Assembly: GCF_000218545.1 (NCBI RefSeq) | Contig: NC_015671.1 | Span: 3,462,442 to 3,526,441, forward strand | Direction of reading: 5' to 3' | DNA from: Cellulomonas gilvus ATCC 13127 | Lineage (GTDB): Bacteria > Actinomycetota > Actinomycetes > Actinomycetales > Cellulomonadaceae | DNA length: 64,000 nucleotides | Shown: in pieces, positions 23,461-32,055 of the stretch | Position numbering within the stretch: position 1 is the stretch's first letter | Layout: each line of letters opens with the position of its first letter | The notes under the pieces: model-generated | What the model was told of the DNA's origin: nothing | Database searches by the model: none | Seen by the model: the letters and a program-made list of their open reading frames with translations, nothing else | Position numbers and translations under genes: made by a program

Positions 23461-25545
23461 TCAAACCGCCCGTTCGGCGCTGCGCGTGAAACCGATGGCT
23501 GCGCCGGCACCCGCCAACGCCGTGACGCCGATGGCGACGGCGATCACGATCCACGCGGTCCCTACGTCGCTCACGGGTTCCGGGTTCAGGGAGAGGTACG
23601 TCGCTGCGACGGTAAGGGCTACGACAGCACCGATCGTGGAAGCGACTGCGGAACCGAAGACGGCGGCAGAGACGCCGATTGCCCGGCGGCTCCGCAGCGA
23701 CGCACCCAATGCCCGGAGCTCGCGACTGTCTCCATCCCCGAACAGCAGCAGGCTCCCGGTGGCCGACGCCAGACCGAGAACGACCAGCGTCGCGACCAGA
23801 TGACGCAGAGCGGGTAGCACGACGATGAGGCGGCTGTCACCCCCTGGGAACGTGAAGTCGGTGACCGGCGCGAACCGGAGGACTTCGGACTCCCAGCTAT
23901 CCAGATCCACCACCACGCTGAACATGTAGACGTTCCACGTCCCGCGTGCGACGTGGGCCGTTGCCGGATCCTCGGTGACGACGGCGTCGGCGGGCTCGTC
24001 AATCGCGATGGGCACGGTCGGCCCATCGCCGTCCACCACGCCGATCTCCTCGGTGCGGTAACTCCGTCCGTCCTCGCACGGCACGCCGTCTGCCGTGACG
24101 ATCGCGCCGTACACGGCGCTCAGCGCCGCGCAGGTACCGATCACCTGGCGTCGTCCATCATTCTGCAGCGCGAGGACGCCGTCCTTGCCCGCGACTCGGC
24201 CCAGCTCACCCGCGTCTTCGGCGTCGACATGGAACGAGGACGATGCCCACACCGCCCCGGACGAGGGCGGCGCGCCCTGGGCGAGAATTGCCGCAACCGC
24301 GCCGGCCACGGCGACGACGGTCAGCAGGACCGAGGTGGCCGCCACCCTGACCATCACGTTCGTGGGGCGGTGGGCGAGCCGACGAACCGGCAGCAGCACC
24401 TTCGGCTCGGCGTGCGAGGGCACGCGCGCGGACAGCCCGACGAGTACGCGGGCGGACAGAGCGGGGGCTCCGAGCAGGAGCATCACGGCGCCGACCACCA
24501 GCGCGAGCTGCCAGAAGGTGATCCATCCACTGTTCGCGGAGGCGATCGTCCTGGACACCTGGACACAGACGAGCAGCACGAGGCCCACGACCCCCACGGC
24601 GAGCATCCGCGGGCTGCGTCGGTCCGGCTGACGTATCGACAGGGCCGACGGCCGCGGGTCCGGACGCGTGGCCACCAGGGCTCCGCCCAGCAGTGCCGCC
24701 ACGACGAGCGTGGCGATGCCTACCGTAGTCGCGATCGTCGCGGCAGTGGCCGGGCCGAAGAATGCGACTCCCCAGACCCCCGCCGGTCCACCCCAGGCGA
24801 CTGCGAGGCCCGCTCCTGACGCACCGAGAACCGCTGGCGGGCCGGCCGCACGAGCAATGCTGCCGGCAACGACGCCGCGTATCACCGATGCAGGCGCACC
24901 GACGAGGGACAGGCGCGCCACCTGCGAGGCGACTCGCCTGGCCAGGGTGAGGCCCGCACCCACGAGGCCTCCGACTGCCGGAAGCAGAGCGAGCAGCGCC
25001 ACCGTCACGAGTGTCGCGCCGTCCGAGATCGAGTCCGGACGGTCCGTCCCCGGCCGGCCCCAGCCTTTACCCATGTACGGAAGCGACGCGGACGCATCGA
25101 CCGTGATGGCTTCCAAGCCTGTGGGAACCACGAGCGCGGAGTCCGGCAGGACCCCGACGATCACGCCCGGCACCCGCCCAGCCAGGCTCGGGTCTTTGGT
25201 GATCGCCCGCTGGAGTGACCTGGAGACGAGGCTCTCGCCGTCACCGAGCGTGACCGGGTCTCCGTGCGCGGTCGCCAGGTCGCTCCCCACGACCAACGAC
25301 CGCACCGAGCGCCCGCTGTACGCGCTCCAGCTGATGCCCCAGGCGGTTCCCGTCGCGTCGAAGGTCACGCCGGGAACCATTCGATCATTACGGGCCTGTG
25401 CCTGACCCAGAGCTGACATGACCGCACACCCGATGCCGATCGCGACGGTGCAGATGAGCACCACCGCGGCGACCATCCAACGCTCACGTCGGCCGGCCGT
25501 CCCGCGCAGCCTCATGCCGAGCATGGCGGAGGTTCCGACCCTCAC
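23461..25545 (-). CDS. FtsX-like ABC transporter permease
   Basis: 694 residues from GTG 25545, overlapping the ATPase stop (GTGA). Predicted helices include residues near 25-45 (WMVAAVVLICTVAIGIGCAV), around 175-200 (LVTVALLALLPAVGGLVGAG), a central set with VVGAVMLLLGAPALSARVLV and VLLTVVAVAGAVAAILAQG, and a C-terminal set ending WIVIAVAIGVTALAGAGA. Large outside loops lie after the first helix and at about 430-560 (with a Cys pair). This is the MacB/FtsX arrangement duplicated in one chain, as in many actinobacterial exporters and in bacteriocin-immunity-type permeases. Its 3' end overlaps the possible start of the RTX gene. Confidence 0.9.
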   Translation of the reverse strand: MRVGTSAMLGMRLRGTAGRRERWMVAAVVLICTVAIGIGCAVMSALGQAQARNDRMVPGVTFDATGTAWGISWSAYSGRSVRSLVVGSDLATAHGDPVTLGDGESLVSRSLQRAITKDPSLAGRVPGVIVGVLPDSALVVPTGLEAITVDASASLPYMGKGWGRPGTDRPDSISDGATLVTVALLALLPAVGGLVGAGLTLARRVASQVARLSLVGAPASVIRGVVAGSIARAAGPPAVLGASGAGLAVAWGGPAGVWGVAFFGPATAATIATTVGIATLVVAALLGGALVATRPDPRPSALSIRQPDRRSPRMLAVGVVGLVLLVCVQVSRTIASANSGWITFWQLALVVGAVMLLLGAPALSARVLVGLSARVPSHAEPKVLLPVRRLAHRPTNVMVRVAATSVLLTVVAVAGAVAAILAQGAPPSSGAVWASSSFHVDAEDAGELGRVAGKDGVLALQNDGRRQVIGTCAALSAVYGAIVTADGVPCEDGRSYRTEEIGVVDGDGPTVPIAIDEPADAVVTEDPATAHVARGTWNVYMFSVVVDLDSWESEVLRFAPVTDFTFPGGDSRLIVVLPALRHLVATLVVLGLASATGSLLLFGDGDSRELRALGASLRSRRAIGVSAAVFGSAVASTIGAVVALTVAATYLSLNPEPVSDVGTAWIVIAVAIGVTALAGAGAAIGFTRSAERAV

Positions 25546-26225
25546 GGCCGCTCCGACGTCACCGCGGCGCGATGCACGAACATGATCGAGTCGAAGCCTC
25601 GAACCAGGTCGGCGTTGTGCGTCGCCATGACGAGCGTCGCACCGTTGCGGGCCGCCGCGTCGACAAGGAGCTTCCCGACGACCTGGGAGTTCTCCTCGTC
25701 AAGCGCGCCGGTCGGCTCGTCCGCGAAGATCACCTTGGGAGCGTTGATCAGCGCCCGAGCGACCGCAGCACGCTGCTCCTGCCCACCCGAGACCTCAGCT
25801 GGGCGCCGCGACCGCACGTCCCGCTCGATTCCCAGGTCGTCCAAGAGCGCCTCGGCCCGCCCGAGCGCGTCTGCGCTCCGCGCCCCGGCCAGTCGTGCCG
25901 GCAGCGCTACGTTCTCCACGAGCGACAACTCCTCGAGCAGACCGCTGCGCTGGAACACAAAGCCGAAATCGCGGAGGCGATGCTCCGCCAGCTCCGCAGG
26001 ACGGAGCCTTCCGAGGTTCTTTCCATCGAACAGCACCTGGCCATGCGAACTTGCGAGCATGCCCGCCATTCCGGCGAGAATCGTCGATTTCCCGGAACCG
26101 CTGGGCCCGAGGAGCGCGAGAGAGCTCCCGCGCGCAACGGAGATGCTGACGTTCTTCAGAACGGGCTCCGAACCGTACCCGAAGCACGCGTTCTCGAGAC
26201 GTATCAACTCAACCCGTCCCCGCAC
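25542..26225 (-). CDS. ABC transporter ATP-binding protein, MacB/LolD type
   Basis: 227 residues from GTG 26225. Walker A GPSGSGKST, Q-loop FVFQRSGLLEE, signature VSGGQEQRAAVARAL, Walker B VIFADEPTGALDEEN and switch His in MATHNADLV are all intact. It starts 4 bases after the secreted-protein stop and overlaps the permease start, so the three form one operon. It powers export or mechanotransmission of an unknown substrate. Confidence 0.95.
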   Translation of the reverse strand: MRGRVELIRLENACFGYGSEPVLKNVSISVARGSSLALLGPSGSGKSTILAGMAGMLASSHGQVLFDGKNLGRLRPAELAEHRLRDFGFVFQRSGLLEELSLVENVALPARLAGARSADALGRAEALLDDLGIERDVRSRRPAEVSGGQEQRAAVARALINAPKVIFADEPTGALDEENSQVVGKLLVDAAARNGATLVMATHNADLVRGFDSIMFVHRAAVTSERP

Positions 26226-26228
26226 CGG

Positions 26229-26666
26229 CTATCGGTAGAGCGTCGGAGTGGTGACGCAGTTGTCGGGCAGGATCCCCTTGTCACGGCAGAGTTCGACCTT
26301 GCCCGACTGCGCAGGGTCGTACTTGTAGACGACTTTGTTGACCGAAACCGGTGAGTTCGTCGACTTGGCCGTTCCCAGCAGCGTGTAGCCGTAGCCGTCG
26401 ATCTTTCCCTGGAGCTTGACGGAGTAGCCGTCGTCGGACGTGTCGTACAGGCTCGTGCTCACGACCATGCCCGAGTTCTGACCTCCGACGCAGTCCGACG
26501 TGCACGGCCACGGCTGAAAGCGATAGTAGATGGTCGACGTCTTCGCCCCGCTGGTCGAGAGTGCCGACGTCGTCCGCCAGGTGGCCGCCTCGGCCGCCGT
26601 CGCAGCAACGACGACGAGAGTGGTGACGGCAGCGCCGATGACGAATCTCCGCTTGAGAGCACGCAA
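26229..26666 (-). CDS. Small secreted four-cysteine protein, first gene of an ABC operon
   Basis: 145 residues from TTG 26666, preceded by a strong AGGGGGGAAAG ribosome site. Sec-type signal peptide: basic LKRRF, hydrophobic core IGAAVTTLVVVAATAA, cleavage after AEA. The mature 117 residues are Thr/Ser/Tyr-rich and contain two Cys pairs: CTSDC in the middle and the pair in ELCRDKGILPDNC near the end. Immediately downstream are an ABC ATPase and a large FtsX-like permease. The order secreted protein, ATPase, permease recalls lactococcin-972-type bacteriocin loci, but the hallmark bacteriocin motif is absent. The protein could be a bacteriocin-like effector or a substrate/sensor of the transporter. 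Confidence 0.75.
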   Translation of the reverse strand: MRALKRRFVIGAAVTTLVVVAATAAEAATWRTTSALSTSGAKTSTIYYRFQPWPCTSDCVGGQNSGMVVSTSLYDTSDDGYSVKLQGKIDGYGYTLLGTAKSTNSPVSVNKVVYKYDPAQSGKVELCRDKGILPDNCVTTPTLYR

Positions 26667-26923
26667 TGACTTTCCCCCCTGTTCAGCCGACTCGCACGTA
26701 AGGCGCTATCGCCGTCATCGATCGGCGGACCTCGGAAGGTCGGCTATGCCTGCCCCGGGTCGCCCTGCTGACGATCGCGCGGGCGCAATGGTTTCAGCGG
26801 GGCTGAGGTGTTGTCAATGCCTGGTCCGCCCGATGAATTCGAGGCCCAGTACAGATAAGAGTATCGGAGACCGATTCTCAAAGGATGTTGCATCTCGACG
26901 CCGTGGCTGGCACGCCAGCGACG

Positions 26924-29572
26924 TCAGGCCTGCATGTCGACGAAGCGGCTGAAGTGGCCCTGGAAGGCCACGGTGATGGTGTCGGTCGGGCCGTTTCGGT
27001 GCTTGGCGACGATCAGGTCGGCCTCCCCGGCGCGGGGCGACTCCTTCTCGTACGCGTCCTCGCGGTGGAGCAGGATCACCATGTCGGCGTCCTGCTCGAT
27101 GCTGTTGTGGACGGCGATGCCGTTGGCGATGAAGTTGTGGGTGCCGACGACGGTCGCGTCGAAGACCTGCCGCTCGCCGACGGGCTCGATCGCCACGACG
27201 GTGTCCCACAGCAGGTCGTTGACGGCCATGATCTCGAGGTCGTCGTCCTGCAGGAGCTCGGCGATCCGCCCGAGGCGCTGCCGGGAGGGCGCGGGCTTCC
27301 CCATGGAGGACCCGCCGAGCTGCGTGCCCATCGCGGCAGCGAGCTCGCGGTGCGTCATGCCGCGCTCGACCAGGATCTGGCGGACGTCCTCCCAGACCTG
27401 GCGCGGCACGGTGTCCACATTCGGGTTGCCGCTCTTCGCCCTGACGATCTCGAGCAGCCGCTGTGCCTGGTCGCCGCGAGCGCCGTGGACGCCGATCTCC
27501 TGCAGGAAGCGGCGCTGGTCGTCGACGCCGGAGATGTCGAGCGTGTAGCCGTCGCGGTAGCCCGACTTGCGCACGGTTCGGATGCGCGTGGAGATGCCGA
27601 AGCGCAGGAGCAGCCGCGAGAGGCCGTCGATGAGCTCGCGGGACGTGGAGGCGTAGGAGATCCGGCCGCCCTGGCCACCCTTGGTGACCGTCACGGAGCC
27701 GTCGGTGGCCCACAGATGCCGGATGAACAGCGCGATCTGGCGCTTCGGGAGGTGGAACACGGTCGCTGGCACGAACTTCTCATGGCTGCGCGCCCCGAAC
27801 AGGCCGAAGTCGTCGAGCCACGCGGCGATCGGGTTCCGCTTGCCGTGCGTGAGCCGGTACGGCGCGGGCAGACGCAGCGTGGTGACGCGCGCGGACGCGT
27901 ACTCGTCGCGGACCGGCGTGATGCCGAAGGCGTCGGCCGCCTGCGCCACGGCCGACAGGTTCGCCTCGTCCACCGAGGCGTAGCGCACCGGCTGACGGCG
28001 GACGAACGAGCCGTCACCGAGCAGGTGCGCGAGCATCACGACCTTGCGGTCGTCCCACTCGACCGACATCTCGGGGCCCGGCACGTGCCGCGGGACACCG
28101 AGGCGGGAGCCGACCTGCAGCTCGGCGAGCGGCGTCCAGCCCTCGTACGTGAGGAACGGGTGGTTCGACGTCGCGGTGACCTCCTTGCCGGAGGCCAGGC
28201 GGAGCCGGAACGTGGGGCGGGTGCCCGTGGGGAACACGTGCGTCAGGTGGCGGCGGACGTACTGCAGCCGCTCGTCGAGCGCCCACACCGGCACGTCCGT
28301 CGCGCGCAGCGCGTACAGCTCACCGAGCGTCGTCTCCGCACCGGTGTCCGCCCGCAGGATGCGGGTGTCCTCGGTGAGGCAGCCCGACTCGCGCAGGTCG
28401 CTCATCTGCGGCTTCTTGTCCGTGCGCTGCTCCGGCCCACGGTTCAGCTGCGAGATGGCGATGACCGGGACCTCGAGCTCCTTGGCGAGCAGCTTGAGCG
28501 CACGGGAGAACTCGGAGACCTCCTGCTGACGCGACTCGACGCGCTTGCCGCTGGTCATGAGCTGCAGGTAGTCGATGACCACCAGCTTGAGGTCGTGCCG
28601 CTGCTTGAGCCGCCGGCACTTGGCGCGGATCTCCATGAGCGACATGTTGGGCGAGTCGTCGATGAACAGCGGGGCGCCGGAGATCTTGCCCATCGTCTGG
28701 GCGATCTTGGCCCAGTCGTCCTCCCCCATCTGACCGGTGCGCAGCTTCTGGAGGTGGACGCGCGCCTCGGCGGAGAGCAGACGCATGGTGATCTCGTTGC
28801 GGCTCATCTCGAGCGAGAAGACCACGGACGTCATGTTGTGCTTGATCGACGCCGACCTGACGATATCGATTCCCAAAGTCGACTTCCCGATGGCCGGACG
28901 CGCGGCGAGGACCACCATCTGGCCGGGGTGCAGGCCGTTGGTCAGCCGGTCCAGGTCCGAGAAGCCGGTGGGGACGCCGATCATGCCCTCGCCACGGTGG
29001 CCCGCGGCCTCGATCTCGTCGACCGTGCCGCCGATGATCTCGGCGAGCGGCAGGTAGTCCTCCGACGAGCGCCGCTCGGTGACCGCGTACACCTCGGCCT
29101 GCGCGTTGTTGACCAGCTCGTCGACGTCACCGCCCTCGGTCCCGTACCCGAGCTGGACGATGCGCGTGCCGGCCTCGACGAGCTTGCGCAGGATCGAGCG
29201 CTCCCGCACGATCCGCGCGTAGTACCCCGCGTTGGCCGCGGTGGGCACCGACGCGATGAGCGTGTGCAGGTACGGCGCGCCGCCGATGCGGCCGATCTCA
29301 CCGCGCTTGGTCAGCTCGTCCGCGACCGTGATCGCGTCCGCCGGCTCGCCCCTGCCGTACAGGTCCAGGATCGAGTCGTAGATGACCTCGTGCGCCGGGC
29401 GGTAGAAGTCGGTGCCGCGGATCTGCTCGATGACGTCCGCGATGGCGTCCTTCGAGATCATCATGCCGCCGAGCACCGAACGCTCGGCCTCGAGGTCCTG
29501 CGGAGGCGTGCGGTCGAACTCGCGCCGTCCGGCCTCGGGCGGCATCCCGTACTCGAGCTCGTCGATCGACAC
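26924..29572 (-). CDS. dnaB: Replicative DNA helicase DnaB with intein
   Basis: 882 residues from GTG 29572; the upstream open frame lacks a ribosome site, while GGGGAGCA precedes this GTG. The extein (456 residues after splicing) has the DnaB N-terminal domain (DRTPPQDLEAERSVLGGMM) and the RecA-like helicase core with Walker A ARPAIGKSTLG, Walker B LVVIDYLQLM and the SQLNRGPEQR loop. The intein interrupts DLRESG/SIEQDADMV, a conserved ATPase segment, so helicase activity requires splicing. In many actinobacteria dnaB follows rplI directly; here a MATE gene lies between. Confidence 0.97.
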   Translation of the reverse strand: MSIDELEYGMPPEAGRREFDRTPPQDLEAERSVLGGMMISKDAIADVIEQIRGTDFYRPAHEVIYDSILDLYGRGEPADAITVADELTKRGEIGRIGGAPYLHTLIASVPTAANAGYYARIVRERSILRKLVEAGTRIVQLGYGTEGGDVDELVNNAQAEVYAVTERRSSEDYLPLAEIIGGTVDEIEAAGHRGEGMIGVPTGFSDLDRLTNGLHPGQMVVLAARPAIGKSTLGIDIVRSASIKHNMTSVVFSLEMSRNEITMRLLSAEARVHLQKLRTGQMGEDDWAKIAQTMGKISGAPLFIDDSPNMSLMEIRAKCRRLKQRHDLKLVVIDYLQLMTSGKRVESRQQEVSEFSRALKLLAKELEVPVIAISQLNRGPEQRTDKKPQMSDLRESGCLTEDTRILRADTGAETTLGELYALRATDVPVWALDERLQYVRRHLTHVFPTGTRPTFRLRLASGKEVTATSNHPFLTYEGWTPLAELQVGSRLGVPRHVPGPEMSVEWDDRKVVMLAHLLGDGSFVRRQPVRYASVDEANLSAVAQAADAFGITPVRDEYASARVTTLRLPAPYRLTHGKRNPIAAWLDDFGLFGARSHEKFVPATVFHLPKRQIALFIRHLWATDGSVTVTKGGQGGRISYASTSRELIDGLSRLLLRFGISTRIRTVRKSGYRDGYTLDISGVDDQRRFLQEIGVHGARGDQAQRLLEIVRAKSGNPNVDTVPRQVWEDVRQILVERGMTHRELAAAMGTQLGGSSMGKPAPSRQRLGRIAELLQDDDLEIMAVNDLLWDTVVAIEPVGERQVFDATVVGTHNFIANGIAVHNSIEQDADMVILLHREDAYEKESPRAGEADLIVAKHRNGPTDTITVAFQGHFSRFVDMQA
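27104..28381 (-). other. Intein with LAGLIDADG-type homing endonuclease (in dnaB)
   Basis: 426 residues (DnaB residues 398-823). It begins CLTEDTRILRAD with the nucleophilic Cys, has the block-B segment TATSNHPFLTYEGW, and ends FIANGIAVHN followed by Ser+1: a complete splicing domain. The middle has two dodecapeptide-like motifs, LAHLLGDGS and RHLWATDGSV, typical of DOD endonucleases; each retains an acidic residue. The inserted region also contains an HTH-like stretch (GMTHRELAAAMGTQLGGS). All splicing residues look intact. Confidence 0.93.
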
Positions 29573-29728
29573 TGCTCCCCCGACTGTCGGCGTTGGTGAT
29601 CGTCGAACTGGTGTTCTACCGGACACCACCGACACGCGGCGTCCCGACGAGTGCGGACCGGCTGGTGACCCACGTCCAGGTCCGCGCACGCGAGGCTATG
29701 GCCATCGCGGCGCACCTCCAAACGGCCC

Positions 29729-29869
29729 TGTGGAGAAGCCTGTGGGCGGGCTGTGGACGCGCGCCCACGCGGGTGTGCACAGGCCGTGGACAGTCCTGTG
29801 GATACCGTGGACGACGAACCCGCCACGCCGGTCCGACCCGCACCAACACCGTGCACGGCCTGTGGATCA
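29729..29869. promoter_or_regulatory. Cluster of DnaA-box-like nonamers upstream of dnaB
   Basis: Four TGTGGA nonamers (TGTGGAGAA 29729, TGTGGACGC 29752, TGTGGATAC 29797, TGTGGATCA 29861) and two CGTGGAC variants (29785, 29806), all on the plus strand in 140 bases. TGTGGATAC is one base from the consensus TGTGGATAA. They lie 157-297 bases upstream of the dnaB start and run up to the MATE start. Confidence 0.5.
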
Positions 29870-31220
29870 CAGAAAGGTCAGCCCGATTTCATCTGACGGA
29901 CACCGGATCTCGCCCCTCGATCGGCAGATCCTCGCGCTGGCCGTCCCGGCCCTGGGTGCGCTGGTCGCCGAACCCCTGTTCATCCTGGTGGACTCGGCCG
30001 TCGTCGGGCACCTGGGGACGCCCGCGCTGGCCGGGCTCGCGCTCGCCTCGAGCGTGCTGCTCACCGTCGTCGGGCTGTGCGTGTTCCTCGCCTACGCGAC
30101 CACCGCAACCGTGTCACGACGCCTGGGGGCGGGTGACCGCGCGGGGGCCCTGCAGGTGGGTGTGGACGGCATGTGGCTCGCCGCCGGCCTGGGCGCGCTG
30201 CTCGCGGTCGCGCTCTGGACGTTCGCGCCGGCCGTGGTGCACGCACTGGGTGCCGACGACGAGATCGCGCGCCAGGCCGTCACCTACCTCCGCTGGTCCG
30301 CCCCGGGGCTCGTCGGGATGCTGCTGGTCCTGGCCGCGACGGGCGCGCTGCGCGGGCTCCAGGACACCCGCACGCCCCTGGGTGTCGCGGTCGCGGGCGC
30401 GCTGGTCAACTCGGTGCTCAACGTCGCGCTCGTCTACGGGCTCGACCTGGGGATCGCCGGGTCCGGGGGCGGCACGGCCCTCACGCAGCTGGGCATGGGT
30501 GCGGTGCTAGCCGCCGTGGTGGTGCGCGGGGCGCGCACGGCCGGCTCGTCGCTGCGGCCCGCCGCGGGCGGGATCTGGGCCAGCGCGCGTCAGGGTGCTC
30601 CGCTGCTGGCCCGCACGGCCACGCTGCGCGCCGCGATCCTGCTGACCACGTGGGTGGCCACCGGTCTGGGCGCGGTCACGCTCGCGGGCCACCAGGTGGT
30701 GAGCTCGGTCTGGGGTCTGGCGGCGTTCGCGCTCGACGCGCTCGCCATCGCGGCCCAGGCGCTCGTCGGTCACGCGCTCGGCGCAGGCGACGTCCCCCGC
30801 GCGCGCGCCGTGCTCCGCCGGACACTGCAGTGGGGCGTCCTGGGCGGCGTGGCGATCGGGGTGCTCCTCGGCGGCGCGGCCGCGCTGTACGCACCCCTGT
30901 TCACGTCCGACGAGCAGGTCCGCCGGGCCGTCGTCGTCGGCATGCTCGTGGCGGGGCTGTGCATGCCCGTCGCGGGCTGGGTGTTCGTCCTCGACGGCGT
31001 GCTCATCGGCGCCGGCGACGGCCGCTTCCTCGCACGGGCCGGCCTGGTGACCCTCGTCGTGTACGCGCCGTGCGCGCTCGCCGTGCGCGCGTGGGCGCCC
31101 GACGGCGCCGCGGGCCTGGCCTGGCTCACGCTCGCGTTCAGCGGCGTGTTCATGCTGGCGCGCGCCCTGACCACCGGCTACCGCGCGCGCGGCGACCGCT
31201 GGATGGTCACGGGCGCCTGA
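29862..31220 (+). CDS. MATE-family efflux transporter
   Basis: About 452 residues. Twelve hydrophobic segments, starting with LDRQILALAVPALGALVAEPLFILVD, a MATE hallmark; later repeats include LVGMLLVLAATGALRGLQDT and LAGHQVVSSVWGLAAFALD and LIGAGDGRFLARAGL. Such proteins export cationic drugs or metabolites with a Na or proton gradient. The exact start is uncertain: GTG 29862 is used, with no good ribosome site; an ATT at about 29889 follows AAAGG. Faces the ribosomal operon, with a shared terminator. Confidence 0.9.
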   Translation: MDHRKVSPISSDGHRISPLDRQILALAVPALGALVAEPLFILVDSAVVGHLGTPALAGLALASSVLLTVVGLCVFLAYATTATVSRRLGAGDRAGALQVGVDGMWLAAGLGALLAVALWTFAPAVVHALGADDEIARQAVTYLRWSAPGLVGMLLVLAATGALRGLQDTRTPLGVAVAGALVNSVLNVALVYGLDLGIAGSGGGTALTQLGMGAVLAAVVVRGARTAGSSLRPAAGGIWASARQGAPLLARTATLRAAILLTTWVATGLGAVTLAGHQVVSSVWGLAAFALDALAIAAQALVGHALGAGDVPRARAVLRRTLQWGVLGGVAIGVLLGGAAALYAPLFTSDEQVRRAVVVGMLVAGLCMPVAGWVFVLDGVLIGAGDGRFLARAGLVTLVVYAPCALAVRAWAPDGAAGLAWLTLAFSGVFMLARALTTGYRARGDRWMVTGA

Positions 31221-31228
31221 GCACGCAG

Positions 31229-31260
31229 AAGGCCCCACCCCCCGAGAGGGGCGGGGCCTT
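31229..31260. terminator. Bidirectional terminator between MATE gene and rplI
   Basis: Arms AAGGCCCC-A-CCCC and GGGG-C-GGGGCCTT around CCGAGA, 8 bases after the MATE stop and 20 bases past the rplI stop on the other strand. Confidence 0.85.
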
Positions 31261-31280
31261 CCGGCTGGACGAGCGTGAGC

Positions 31281-31730
31281 TCAGGCAGCGACGACCTTGA
31301 CGGTCACGGTCGCGGCGACCTCCGGGTGGAGGCGGACCGAGACCTTGTACTCGCCGAGGGCCTTGATCGGCTGTGCGATCTCGACCTTCCGCTTGTCGAT
31401 CGCCGGGGCGCCCGACGCCTTGACCGCCTCGGCGATCTCGGCGGTCGTGACCGCACCGAACAGGCGACCGGCCTCGCCGGCCTTCGCCGAGACGACGACG
31501 GCCTTCGACTGCAGCGAGTCGCGGATCGCCTTCGCGTCGTCGAGCGTGGCGATCTCACGGGCCTTGCGGGCCCGGCGGATCGCCGTGATGTCCTTCTCGG
31601 CACCCTTGGTCCACGGGGCCGCGAGGCTGCGCGGGATGAGGTAGTTACGGGCGTACCCGTCCTTGACCTCGACCACGTCGCCCGGGGCGCCGAGGCCGGT
31701 GACCTCGTGCGTGAGGATGATCTTCGCCAT
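31281..31730 (-). CDS. rplI: 50S ribosomal protein L9
   Basis: 149 residues, normal length. Canonical N-terminal domain ([20 protein letters not shown], then [13 protein letters not shown]) and C-terminal domain with [14 protein letters not shown]. Last gene of the rpsF-ssb-rpsR-rplI operon, 15 bases after rpsR. Confidence 0.99.
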   Translation of the reverse strand: MAKIILTHEVTGLGAPGDVVEVKDGYARNYLIPRSLAAPWTKGAEKDITAIRRARKAREIATLDDAKAIRDSLQSKAVVVSAKAGEAGRLFGAVTTAEIAEAVKASGAPAIDKRKVEIAQPIKALGEYKVSVRLHPEVAATVTVKVVAA

Positions 31731-31745
31731 CTTCAGGCCTCCTTC

Positions 31746-31982
31746 TCAGCGAGCCGACGACGAGTACGGCAGCAGGGCCATCTCGCGTGCGTTCTTGACG
31801 GCACGCGCGATCGCGCGCTGCTCCTGCACGGACACACCCGTCACGCGACGCGCGCGGATCTTCCCGCGGTCGGAGATGAACTTGCGCAGCAGCGCGGTGT
31901 CCTTGTAGTCGACAACCTCGATCTTGGCTGCCTTCAGGGGGTTCTGCTTCTTCTTGGGCTTACGAACAACGGCCTTGGCCAT
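31746..31982 (-). CDS. rpsR: 30S ribosomal protein S18
   Basis: 78 residues. [20 protein letters not shown] and [20 protein letters not shown] are diagnostic. The frame is open far upstream through the ssb tail, but ATG 31982 gives the normal length. No CxxC zinc knuckle is seen at the N-terminus, so it is the zinc-independent form. Confidence 0.98.
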   Translation of the reverse strand: MAKAVVRKPKKKQNPLKAAKIEVVDYKDTALLRKFISDRGKIRARRVTGVSVQEQRAIARAVKNAREMALLPYSSSAR

Positions 31983-32055
31983 CGCGGTGCTCCTGTCTGT
32001 GGAGCCCCGGGCGTTGCCATGCCCGGGGATGTGATGTCTGGGGAGATCCGACCGA

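Larger units (their letters stand above)
21649..23510 (-). pseudogene. RTX calcium-binding repeat protein split by IS481-family element
   Basis: The two parts, 23510-22918 and 21802-21649, join in frame when the insertion and one target copy are removed. The rejoined product carries 21 consecutive nonapeptide repeats of the GGxGxDxLx type, from IDGGPGNDV to FDGGTGRNT, which form a Ca-binding parallel beta roll in secreted proteins. The split occurs inside repeat 17 (L|EGGEGNDQ). The N-terminal start is uncertain: the upstream Met at 23510 overlaps the permease stop, and GTG codons at 23441 or 23408 are alternatives; no clear signal peptide is seen. The 5' part now ends DVPAHEVGDACVEA, read from the IS. 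Confidence 0.85.

Noticed and set aside
26229..26666. Lactococcin-972 family bacteriocin
   Set aside because: Gene order fits, but the mature sequence lacks the Trp/Gly-rich lactococcin pattern and is longer; kept only as an analogy.
26885..29599. 904-codon plus-strand open frame opposite dnaB
   Set aside because: Exact antisense shadow of dnaB caused by high-GC codon bias; no ribosome site and no protein family pattern.
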